DNA of 64,000 nt from Lamellibrachia satsuma (taxonomy: Eukaryota; Annelida; Polychaeta; Sabellida; Siboglinidae): NCBI GenBank assembly GCA_033239005.1, contig BSQZ01000011.1, forward strand, positions 9,991,001-10,055,000, read 5' to 3'. The position numbers were made by a program, and so were the translations under genes. Shown here piece after piece: positions 22,745 through 34,605 of this stretch. A model generated the notes under the pieces. The model made no database searches and was not told where the DNA came from. It was given only the letters and a program-made list of their open reading frames with translations. Numbering within the stretch: position 1 is the first letter of the stretch; each line of letters starts with the position of its first letter.

Positions 22745-24400
22745 CGTCAATGTCATAGCGTCGTATTACTCACCAGAGTCCTTTGTGCCACACAAGATCA
22801 AATGCCTTTTTGAAGTCGATGAAATTGTTATATAAGTCTTGATGGTGACCAAAGTGTTTATAGTTCTGTAGTTCTTACAACAGCTTAAGTTCCCTTTCTT
22901 TTGTATAGCTATTATAAGCGATTTCGTCCACTCTTCTGACCAAGTTGTGGTTTCCCAAATCTTTTGGCATATGATCATGAATGCGTCTATCATTGCCTAT
23001 TCACCTTGTTTGATAAGTTCAGCTGGTACATTTCAGACGTTGGGGGATGTTTGTGTCTTCAGCATTCGGATTGCCTCTTCTACTTCTGCTCGGAGAATGG
23101 GCGTATCAGCATTTTCATTTTGAGGCGGTGTTCCGAGGAAGTTGTCATCTGTGTTCAGTTCGTAGTTGTAGAATTTTTCGCTGTACTCTGTCCATCTCCC
23201 AACAACAGCGGTTTTGGTAAGGAAAGTAGCGTTTTTTCATCGATGTTTGACGATGGGCTTGACCTTTTTTGGTGAGTGGTTTCAATATGGAATAAGCCTG
23301 TCTGGTGTTGTTTTCCTTCATCCCAATGCCTATTTCAATACACTGTTCGTTCGTTCGTTCGTTCTTTCGTTCTTTGCTTTTCTCATTCGTTTTCGGGTGC
23401 CTATATTTAGTTCTCGGTACTGTTTGTGCGCTTCTTCGTTGGTGGTTCTTTTCTTTTTTAGCTCTCATCTCTGGTCGCAAAGCTTCAATACATCGTTAGG
23501 TACCCATTGTTGTCGCCAATAGAGTTGACAGTGTTGTTGATATTCGGCTTCAAGCGATGCAAATCGTCCTCGAATTGTCGCTTTTAAATGCGTTGCAATA
23601 TTTGTATCTTGCAGTTTCTCTGTGTCAAATCTTATCCGAGGGTTCTTGTTTTTCCAATTCTTCTGCAACCTCAGATTTATTGTCATCATTACAAGATCGT
23701 GATCACTTCCTACATCATTACAAGATCGTGACCAGTTCCTACATCATTACAAGATCGTGGTCACTTCCTACATCATTACAAGATCGTGGTCACTTCCTAC
23801 ATCCATTACAAGATCGTGGTCAGTTCCTACATCATTACAAGATCGTGGTCACTTCCTACATCATTACAAGATTACAGTTCCTACATCGGCGCCGGGAAAA
23901 GTTCTTGTTTTCGGCTTGTTGATGCTAGACATGAATAGCTGAGGTGTCAAGATGTAGTCGATCTGGTCGTGTGTTTTCCAGTCAGGAGAATGCCAAGTTT
24001 TTATCCCGGATCTCTTGTGCGGGTACAGTGTGTTTGCTATGGCATGGTCTTTACTGCATGCAAATACTAGGCGCCGTAGCCCCCTGTCGTATGTTTCCAC
24101 ATCCGAATTTGCCGACTGTTCCTGCCCAGTTCCTGCCCAGTCTCCATACGCATCTTCACATATCTTTGCATTCCAGTCGCCGATGATTATGGGTATATCC
24201 TTCTACCATGTTCTCGCGATTGTTTCTTCGAGTGTCTCGTAGAACAGTATCTTTATCGCTGTGCGATGTTGTTGGGGCGTATACTTGTATAACAGTAATG
24301 TTATTCGGTTTCGCTGCGATTCTTGTTGATATTATTCTGCTGCTTACTGGCGTACAGCCGATGACGCAATCTATGAATTCTTGGCTTAATGTGAAGTAAA
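22745..24400 (-). pseudogene. RTE-like LINE: endonuclease end plus reverse transcriptase start, broken
   Basis: Minus strand, in order. The endonuclease C-terminus (TWHSPDWKTHDQIDYILTP, then KTRTFPGADVG, about 24100-23880) comes first. A 29-bp tandem repeat follows, then the linker (MMTINLRLQKNWK, 23689 down) and the first RT blocks (WSEEWTKSLIIAIQKKGNL, 22935-22880). The catalytic FADD part is missing. Frames change at each junction. It corresponds to 42.99-45.70 kb, which is longer. Confidence 0.75.
23685..23887 (-). repeat. 29-bp tandem repeat, about seven units, inside LINE endonuclease end
   Basis: On the minus strand each unit encodes the conserved DHDLVMM end of the endonuclease in one frame. 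The paralogous site at 45085-45180 has three units. Confidence 0.9.
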
Positions 24401-24598
24401 TTATAATTACATAATTTCGCCTTTCTCGGGTACTGTCTTCACTTTAACTGTAATAGGCCTATATAAAGTTGAATTATGAATTATCTACACCATGGTATTC
24501 TCTTAGCTGTCGTAAAACGGTCTTAGTAATGTACAACACTATAATGATTAAATGGTGGATTATTGCATCAGAACTGGTGATGATAAGAAGGCATAGCT

Positions 24599-25255
24599 AC
24601 AGAGCAGTGTGGTATTGCAGCTTCAAAGGGTAATCAAATTCTTGGATTGATTAGAAGAAACATAACATACAAGGGAAAAAAGTTAATTATACCTCTTTAT
24701 AAAACAATAGTTAGACCTCATTTAGAATACTGTATACAAGCATGGAGACCATATCGTAAGAAGGAATATAGATACGCTTGAACGCATACAAAGGAGAGCA
24801 ACTAAAATGATTCCAGAACTGAGAGACCTTAGTTATGAAGAACGCCCGAAAGAATGTGGTTTAACAACTCTAGAGACAAGGAGGTTAAGAGGAGATCAGA
24901 TTGAAGTTTTTAAGATATTGAATGGGTATGAAAATATTGATAGAAATATGTTTTTCTCACTCAAGAAGGATAGCAGAACTAGAGGACATGAGGTAAAATT
25001 AGTAAAGGATCAATGTAGATTGGACACCAGGAAGCACTCGTTCTCACAGAGGACAATAAATGAATGGAACAAATTGTCTACAGATTGTGTAACTGCTAGC
25101 AGCGTGAATATGTTTAAAAACAAGGTTGACACATATCTCAGGAGGGCGGGTTATAAGTAGGTGAACATTGTTGGACTCTCGATAAGCCAATGGCTTCCTT
25201 GTCCACTTGCCATCTGGGCCTTTGGCTTGGATGGCAAATCTTGTTAAATCTTGTT
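24599..25255 (+). mobile_element. CR1-like LINE, 5'-truncated
   Basis: Nearly identical to 33689-34342 of the fuller copy. It starts mid-protein and has a one-base insertion near 24764 that breaks the frame, followed by an intact C-terminal frame (24807-25160) and the standard tail with AAATCTTGTT-like repeats. Confidence 0.9.
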
Positions 25256-25259
25256 AAAC

Positions 25260-25970
25260 TTCACAGGAGACCAGGTCATATACTTCAAAACATAGTAATT
25301 GTAACAAAATAGCTGGATGGAATGAGAATGTTAAGACAGCTGAACATAGAAGTATCAGTTATATATGGCATAACTTATGCATCATGTTTGCTTCACCTCA
25401 CAATGCTCATATGCCGTCATGCGTAGAAAACGCTCCCGATATCATATAGCTGTTCGCTTTTTTAATATAATGCAAATAATAAGAAGGCTTAGCTACAACT
25501 TTATCTGGTAATTAAATTAGGAACTACTGGTGGATACTGGTTAATAAATTAATGCACCCTTGCTAAGCAGGTGCTTAAGTGATAAATACACTGTTCAACA
25601 TTTAAAAGGTTCATGGAATAATTCAGTATACTTATTCTTATATAATTATACTGCCATTACACTTATGTCTCTCCGCAGACACACACACATACGTCGAGAG
25701 TACGAGATGCAGAAAGAGAGAGGTACTCCCCAGACACACATACGTCGAGAGAACGAGAGAGAGGTAGTCTGGTGCTATCTTCTTATTATATCTCCATATA
25801 TTTATGTCAACAATGTTGGTGATATCTTATATAAACGTATCGTATTTGTTATAAGTTTGGCAATAAATGGGACAGCCTGACCGTATCTATGGCCGTGTCA
25901 TGATTTCATAACATGACCCCAGAATCCATTACCTAATAACATTGGGTTTTGTAATGTAACTATATTGTAT
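25260..25970. repeat. Segment shared with 45.88-46.70 and 55.97-56.93 kb
   Basis: Non-coding and alignable in three places. It leads directly into the 3' UTR end of peptide copies 3 and 4. Confidence 0.75.
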
Positions 25971-26027
25971 AGCTATATATGTTTTATTGTACCTCTTTCT
26001 ATGGTGAGTGTCTCTAGAACTAGCAAG

Positions 26028-26169
<142 letters not shown>

Positions 26170-26628
26170 TGAGTTGTATACTCTATACGCCTCTACTAGC
26201 GGATTGTATCCCAATTCAAATTGAACAAAGTTGAATTTGTAATGGATGTGTTATTTAATATAGAGAATGCATGCTACACCGCCTTTAGAATATTTTCACC
26301 TTTTAATGCGAATACATATATTATCATGTACGGCACAATACTAATAATAATAATAAAATACGTGACCATTACAAAGAAATATCATGACGCACAATCAAAA
26401 TGCAGCATATTTTCTTGTATTCGCGATATCATACCTTTGTCAGTAGACGTGCGAGCACATCACCTCCGTCACCAAATCAAATGATTCCACGTGAACACTC
26501 TACTGCTAAATTTTACGTTATGTTAACATCTACATCACAGTCGTCTTTTGAAACAACGTTTTGGAACCACTGCAATATTACAATCCAGTTATGCGTGCGA
26601 GTTACCACGAGTACTGGAGTAATCTGCA

Positions 26629-27581
<953 letters not shown>

Positions 27582-27593
<12 letters not shown>

Positions 27594-27638
27594 GGTCAAA
27601 ACTTCCATACCACGCCAACCCTTAGATAAGCAATCTAA
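27582..27638 (-). other. Mini-exon B of copy 3, 5' UTR part and splice acceptor
   Basis: Acceptor TTTCTTTGCAG, 45 bases of UTR, then the start codon at 27591-27593 and the GTGAGT donor. The length is identical to 15839-15895, so the ATG lies the same distance from the acceptor in both. Confidence 0.6.
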
Positions 27639-28840
27639 CTGCAAAGAAATCCAGAAATCTACAATTAGATGACGGCATAAATCTTGTTTCCTTTTCTCGT
27701 CTCTTGTTGCGAATCTTGCTAATTAATATTAACACACATTGTCACAGCACTCTATACAATGCACACATATTTCATTTGATTATCCTAGCCAGTTGGAATG
27801 TAACTTCCAATCACTGCATTCGCTGAAGGAAATTTGTCTCGCTAGTTTTCTCATGAGAAGATATTAGCCTTAGTCTTAGACTGTCAATCGTCCTAGAGCG
27901 AACACGAGCCAGTTTAAAAGCACGCACATTTTATATAATCTGCAAAGCATACCACAACTTTTGTATTGTTGCTAACTAATTCTTATATGTCGTATTGCTG
28001 CTAGCTAATACTAATTCCTGACAATTGCTAAACTTGCAATCCATGCATACAATGTTACATTGTATTGGAAACACGAAGAACTAAAGTAAAATGGTAAATT
28101 AAGAAACACAAAGTGTTTCGCACACAAAACCCGCTTGAGTATCTCAAATCAAAACATGAAATGCCAATTAAATGGAATGCTAGGCAACTTAATTCAAGAT
28201 GAACAGTTATTGGGTACGAATCCGATCCAACTTTTATATTATTGCACATCACAACACACTAAAGGTATTACAGGATAAGATTGTGTTTTGCGCGCTCTTG
28301 TCCAATATAGACCGGCGCCATAAACTTGGCAACGACATTTTACAAGACCCACTAATAGTACTGTTGAGCAACATGCCGTTCCGATTAATGTAGCCCGACT
28401 ATCCTATCTCCTACGTGACGTTCGTGTAACCCTTGGCTACGTCGGCATTACAAGTGGAGATTCGGGAAAATACAACAATGTGCGGGCAGATGTGGTTGCA
28501 TGGAAAACGACGCGCACAGCGAGCGTAAAATGTGATACCCGATGTGTGTATGCATGCATATTAAAAGCTTAACCACTACGAATGGAGTATTATAACGTGT
28601 TAATTTATAATGATAATAGTAGTTCTGTTGAAACACATGTTGTTCCGATTAATTAGTCCGACTGTCCTATCTCCAACGTGACGTTCGTTGCATGAAACAC
28701 GACGCACACTTCCACAACGAACGTGAAATTGTACTGCTCAATGTGCACATGCGTGCAGATTAAAGGTGAAACATAGCAAACCAGTATAAATTGAGTATTA
28801 CAACATGCTAATTTACAATGATAATACCGTCGGAACTTAC

Positions 28841-28911
28841 CTCGTAGGAAACCGCTGACTTCGTCACTCACGACTGCCAAGTGGCGCAGCTTCACGTAAA
28901 GTGCGACTTCT
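28841..28911 (-). other. Exon A (71 bp), probable 5' UTR exon, unit U2
   Basis: TGTTGTTTTAG acceptor and GTAAGT donor. It lies 1.2 kb upstream of exon B of copy 3. It happens to be open in one frame. Confidence 0.5.
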
Positions 28912-29092
28912 CTAAAACAACAGTAGCCGCGTGATTATTGAAACGTCATTAAGTGTCCTACCAACACCTGACTCTTAGAAAATCATGTCAAGGACAAGCA
29001 AATATTAAAATACTTGGGGTCATATATACCTTTCGATTCTCTCGGCCAAAATAACTGTTGGCCCTAAAATTAACCCGGATAACCGTCTAAAT

Positions 29093-29165
29093 CCACGCTT
29101 GTTCGATGTATTGCACTCACCAAAGATGACGTGGTCAAACCTTCCACACCACGCCAACCCGACCA
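29093..29165 (-). pseudogene. Decayed exon B
   Basis: Aligns with exon B, including the GTGAGT donor, but the start codon is ACG instead of ATG. It is cut off at about 29160 by the 27-bp minisatellite. Confidence 0.6.
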
Positions 29166-29245
29166 TCTACTGCCATTCAAGCCGCCGGACCATCTGGTGT
29201 CACTCAAGTCGCCGGACCATCTGCTGCCACTCAAGTCGCCAGACC
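29160..29245 (+). repeat. 27-bp minisatellite, about three units
   Basis: Same unit as 20390-20570. Confidence 0.8.
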
Positions 29246-29260
29246 GTCTTGCCCCAGGCG

Positions 29261-29298
29261 GAGAGGGTGGGGTGGGGGAGGGGAGGGGAGGGGAGGGG
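29261..29298 (+). repeat. G-rich tract with quadruplex pattern
   Basis: Six or more runs of four or five G separated by single A or T, ending in GGGGCGCG. Confidence 0.85.
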
Positions 29299-29299
29299 C

Positions 29300-30850
29300 G
29301 CGTCTTGCTTCAAGGCATGGGGCAAGACGATTTTGGGGTAATCGTATTGTTTTTCTTATGTAACTCATCTAGGTTGTCTCTTTGTTGGAAATTGTTTTCC
29401 AGTGGTTAACACATATATTTGTCTATATTATTAACATATTAAAGAAATGCTGACATAGTTTCATGATGTCAAACTTGTCTTGATTTTGGGGTTTGAGAAA
29501 TTTTACATGTTTTTATCTGTGATTTAGAAAAGGTTATATGCTGTTTTCATATCCGGTTTTTGGGAAAGTGTTTACCTTCGTAGTAATAGCGTGGAGAATC
29601 AGGGGTTACACAATATTGTAAAGACGGACAAAGTTGACTTTAGGTTTAAATTGCAGGATTACCTATATGGAGCTGTGTATCAGGGTAGGTGGGTAGGATT
29701 TTGGATTAAGTAGTTATTAATTTTAAGGCGACTGAAATGGTTATATATGTATACATATTGGTTCCGGTGTAACTATATTTGGAATAATTTCAAAGCATAT
29801 GGGAAGGATGTAAAAATAGGTGGTTCGAGAGATATTGATTGATTGTCTTACCTGTAGGACGGGTTAATTGAGTGAGATGGCCGTTATTTTGTGTGGAGGT
29901 CACATGTTTGAGATAGGGAGTTTTGTCCGCAGTCAGGAAGGGTAGAGGAGAGAATCGAGAGAGAGTTCTAAGAGAACAGAGATGGGGCTCTAGTCAGCCC
30001 GACTATACGTTTATGTGGTGTCCACATTCGAAGTAACGACAGCTAACCAGTAACGTGATCCAGCCAGTGAGGGCTGTAGTCGCGTGAGATACCTTAGTTG
30101 CAGAAGATATTACCCGGAGGCATGTAAATGTTATACTGTGTTTAAATGTATGTATGTGATAATCGATTTTTAGGTAGGGTGTTATGTCGGGGAATGGGTC
30201 TGACTTGGTAGAAGGGCGTGGTTGATCTGTAATGGTACTAGATTAGTTGTGACTATACTGATGTTACGTTTGGTATTCACGATAGCGAATCACTGCACTT
30301 ATATTATTTTATTGGGTAATGGTATTGTATAGTGTGTATGTAGGTAGTCGCTCGGATATACTGTTTGTGGATAGACAGGTGTCAAGATCGTGTATTATAT
30401 TTGTTGTTGTATCAGTATATTAGAATCGTAACTGTTTAGTCCATGATGTAATTATAGTTAACATAGTTATTCTTAGTGTGTTATCGACATTCCTTGTAGC
30501 GTCGGGTCCCTGGGAAATCAGCCAGGAATTTCAATGCTGAGGTCGATGGTTGTCATATTGTGGGCACAGATGTGTAGTCGGACGACACGCCGGGCCTCCC
30601 GTGAGGGATACAAGAATCGTCCTTTGGAACTTGAACGCTTTCCTGGGGGGGGGGTGCTGCCCCAGGCTACGCTATGAGCCACACGTTGGTCGTTGGTGCA
30701 ACACTTCTGGATCCACTGGGGACGCCATAATATCCCACGAATAAAGAGGACAGTTTCATTCATACTCAACATATGTGTTTAGGTGATGTACTTGAAGAAT
30801 ACAATGCGATGATGCACTTTGTTTTTATTATTTTCTATACCTGGGCATTA
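29300..30850. other. About 1.5 kb without recognisable gene
   Basis: GT-rich on the plus strand to about 30480, then more balanced to 30760. It could be a solitary LTR, but no matching ends or target duplication could be established. A run of nine G lies at about 30645. Confidence 0.4.
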
Positions 30851-30879
30851 ATGGGTTAACAAGCATAGCTTGTTTCGAA

Positions 30880-32476
30880 TACAAGACCTGCTTGGATGCT
30901 TCAAATCAAAACATAACATGTTAATTAAATGGAATGCTAGGCAACAAAAAAACAAATTGTTTCATCAGCATTGTTGTGCATCGTACGGATCTCAACTTTT
31001 CACTGTGACATGACAGTGTTAACAAGATGTGCATACAGTGGCGTAATGCTTTGTGTAAGGTATGGAAGCTACCATATTGTTCCCACAGAGATTGAATACC
31101 ATTAATTGCTGAATGTGTAACTTTAGATGTTGCTTTGGTATTTAGGTTAATACAGTTTTGCAGAACAGTAGCCTTGTCAGACAACATGGTTGTTAATCAT
31201 ATAGCAAATACAATTACATTTGTTTATAAGTCCACTGTGGACCAGCATGTAAGACACATTTTGTCGTGACACACCGTGACACACCATGAACTATTTTATG
31301 TGCCTATGAGAAAGTAAAGACATGTTAAATTTTAATGTAAATGCTACATACTATGACCACGTAAATATGATTTGTGAATTGGTGGTAATGAGAAATTGCA
31401 ACAATGACGCTGTCTTAAATAAAGAAAAATGTATTGCTGAGATTTCATATCTAAACACGATATAATTTGTTTTCTAACTGGAGTTTCTTATATGGAATTT
31501 TGTAAGTTGTTTAATATGTACATGTTTGTGGATCTTGAGTCCGAATAAAGATGATAATACTAATAAATGTTTAGGATGAACATTTATTGGGTATGAATCT
31601 GATCCAACTTTTTTATAATTGCAAAATACAATACGCCTGAAGTATTATAGGATAAGAGCGTGCGTTACAATACTCGCACGGATGTCCCTGTTTTTGCCGT
31701 TTGTTTAGACTGCACATAAACAACGACTTTACCTATTCTGATTTAGTATCCACAAAATCATCATAATGTGAACGTCGAAAAACAGTGCTACTTTGATGTC
31801 GCCAGCTGGTATTTAACATATCTCAATAAGCTGTGCGAGCACTTATCGGTTGCGCGCTCTTACGCACATTTACTCTACATCTAGCAAGATGAAACGGTGT
31901 TGGAATCACGATAAGTCGAAGGCGTCTTTCTGCATATGTGGCCTTCACTGGAGCGATCGATGAATGAAATTGTCTAAGTCGAATTAAACGATCCACTACT
32001 AATACAGTTGAACAACATGTCATTCCAATTAATGTAGTTCGACTGTCCTATCTTCTACGTGGCGTTCGTGTAGCCCATGTGTGTTGCATGGAACACGACG
32101 CACACTTCTACAACGAACGTGAAACTGTGCTGCTCAATGTGCGTATGCGTGCAGATTAAAGGTAAAACATAATGTGAAAGTTTAGCCAATATAAATAGAG
32201 TATTACGACATGTTAATTTACAATGATAATACCATCTAACTTACCTCGTAGGCAAGAGCTGACTTCGTCACTCACGACTGTTTGGTTGTGCAGCTCTACA
32301 TCAAGTGCGACTTCTCTAAGACAAAAGTATAGCGTGATAATTCAACCGTCGTTAAGTGGTCCTACTTATATATATATAACCCTTACGAGATTATGTCAAG
32401 AACAAACACACACACATCCATTGGGTCATATGTACGCCCTGACCCTAAAATTAACCCAGACAACCGTCATAGCCAT
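30880..32476 (-). repeat. Duplicated unit U3, first part (continues at 34343)
   Basis: Matches U1 from 16.50 kb on, but lacks exon B. About 620 bp at 30.95-31.57 kb interrupt it, relative to U1. The last part of that insert ends GTCCGAATAAAGATGATAAT, typical of a LINE 3' end, so it may be another truncated LINE on the plus strand. Confidence 0.7.
32245..32315 (-). other. Exon A (71 bp), probable 5' UTR exon, unit U3
   Basis: TTGTCTTAG acceptor and GTAAGT donor, open in one frame. No exon B remains in this unit. The next downstream exon B-like sequences are the dead one at 29.1 kb and the intact one of copy 3. Confidence 0.45.
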
Positions 32477-34342
32477 TGTTACATGCCAGCAAAAACTGGC
32501 ATGTAACATAAAAAATGACAGCAAGAGTTTTTATGCATATGTCAGGAGTAAACAAAACGTACAAGACAAGGTTGGACCTCTAGAAGACAGTGCTGGAAAT
32601 ATAATATCACAGGGGTTTTTAATGGCGGAAGACCTAAATGGTTACTTCAGTTCAGTGTTTACCAAAGAAGATATTAGTTCGTTACCAGTTGCTGATGCTA
32701 AATTTCAGGGGGCTAAATCTGAATATTTAGGACCGTTAGTTGTAACTCCAGAATTGGTAGCTAAGAAAATAAAGGCAATGAAGGATAACAAATCACCGGG
32801 AGTGGATGGGATTCCTCCAAAATTACTAATGGAAACAGTAGATCAAATCAGTATACCACTTGCAAGAGTATTCAACTTGTCATTAAAAGAGGGAGTTGTT
32901 CCGTTTGAATGGAAAGAAGCAAACATCATACCATTATTTAAAAAGGGTTCGAGAAATAAGTCAGAGAATTACAGACCAGTGAGTTTAACGTCAGTGATTT
33001 GTAAATTATTAGAAAGGTTAATTAAAGACCATATGGTGGACTTCCTCGTTAAGCATAAATTATTAAATTCATCTCAACATGGATTCCTTAAAGCGAGGTC
33101 ATGCTTAACAAATATGTTATGTTTTTGGAAGAAATCACTAAGTGGATAGACGTGGGATCGCCAGTAGATATTATCTACTTAGATTTTCAGAAAGCTTTTG
33201 ACAAAGTGCCACATCAAAGATTACTACTTAAATTAAAAGCCCATGGTATCGGGGATAGCATAACTGACTGGATAGAACAATGGCTGACTGACAGAAGACA
33301 ACGAGTTGTAGTAGATGGAGAAGTTTCAAATTGGAAATCGGTTTTGAGTGGGGTACCTCAAGGATCAGTATTAGAACCTATATTATTCTTAATTTATATC
33401 AATGACTTGGACGACATTATAACAAGTAACATTCTGAAATTTGCGGATGACACAAAACTGTTTAGAAAGGTTAATACTGATGGTGATAAACAACATTTAC
33501 AAAACGATCTAGACAGATTAGTGAAATGGCCTGAGAAATGGCAGATGCTGTTAAATTTTGGGAAATGTAAATGCCTACTTACAGGACATGGGAACTTGAA
33601 TGTAAACTATAAAATGGGAGATACTGTTCTGGGTACTACTGTAAAAGAAAAGGACTTAGGAGTTACAATAAGCGCTGATATGAAAGTTTCAGAGCAGTGT
33701 GGTGTTGCAGCTTCAAAGGGTAATCAAATTCTTGGATTGATTAGAAGAAACATAACATACAAGGGAAAAAAGTTAATTATACCTCTTTATAAAGCAATAG
33801 TTAGACCTCATTTAGAATACTGTATACAAGCATGGAGACCATATCGTAAGAAGGATATAGATACGCTTGAACGCATACAAAGGAGAGCAACTAAAATGAT
33901 TCCAGAACTTAGAGACCTTAGTTATGAAGAACGCCTGAAAGAATGTGGTTTAACAACTCTAGAGACAAGGAGGTTAAGAGGAGATCAGATTGAAGTTTTT
34001 AAGATATTTAATGGGTATGAAAATATTGATAGAAATATGTTTTTCTCACTCAAGAAGGATAGCAAAACTAGAGGACATGAAGTAAAATTAGTAAAGGATC
34101 AATGTAGATTGGACATCAGGAAGCACTCGTTCTCACAGAGGACAATAAATGAATGGAACAAATTGTCTACAGATTGTGTAACTGCTAGCAGCGTGAATAT
34201 GTTTAAAAACAAGGTTGACACATATCTCAGGAGGGCGGGTTATAAGTATGTGAACATTGTTGGACTCTCGATAAGCCAATGGCTTCCTTGTCCACTTGCC
34301 ATCTGGGCCTTTGGCTTGGATGGCAAATCTTGTTAAATCTTG
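32477..34342 (+). mobile_element. CR1-like LINE, 5'-truncated, nearly intact reverse transcriptase
   Basis: Contains the reverse transcriptase domain with fingers (DNKSPGVDGIPPKLL, WKEANIIPLFKKGSRNKSEN), palm block A (IYLDFQKAFDKVPHQRLLLK), block B (LSGVPQGSVLEPILFLIYIN) and the catalytic FADDTKLF, and then the thumb and C-terminal region to a stop at 34336. A one-base deletion in a T run near 33117 splits it into two frames (to 33149; from 33101). Endonuclease and ORF1 are absent. The 5' end is a perfect hairpin (32477-32506). It is inserted into duplicated unit U3: the empty site is visible at 17275 in U1. The tail has AAATCTTGTT-like repeats. Confidence 0.92.
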
Positions 34343-34605
34343 ATTCAGGGTTCCGTTACTAATCGATTTCGGCTGTGAATTATATAGGTTTTAGCAAATG
34401 TTCATTTCATATTCTTCGTCTACGTTTCATTGGCCCATGTGCACGCATCTACATTTCCCACAATTGAATAACAGTTGCCATTTTCAAGAACATTTGACCA
34501 ATCTGTCTAGATAATTTTGTAGAGTTTTTTTTCCATTTCTTTAACCGTTGTGAAAATATTTGTATCAACTGCGAATCTTCCAAATCATGTATATGTATAT
34601 ATGGG
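34343..34605. repeat. Duplicated unit U3, second part
   Basis: Resumes the match to U1 (17.28-17.53 kb) right after the LINE. Confidence 0.85.

Noticed and set aside
23145..23480. Lysine/asparagine-rich minus-strand frame as a separate gene
   Set aside because: It lies between recognised linker and RT blocks of the same LINE and includes TTCG-type simple repeats.
23685..23887. CRISPR-like array (29-bp repeats)
   Set aside because: No spacers; the unit is a piece of a LINE endonuclease gene.
29300..30780. Solitary LTR
   Set aside because: No matching terminal bases, target duplication or second copy in the window could be confirmed.
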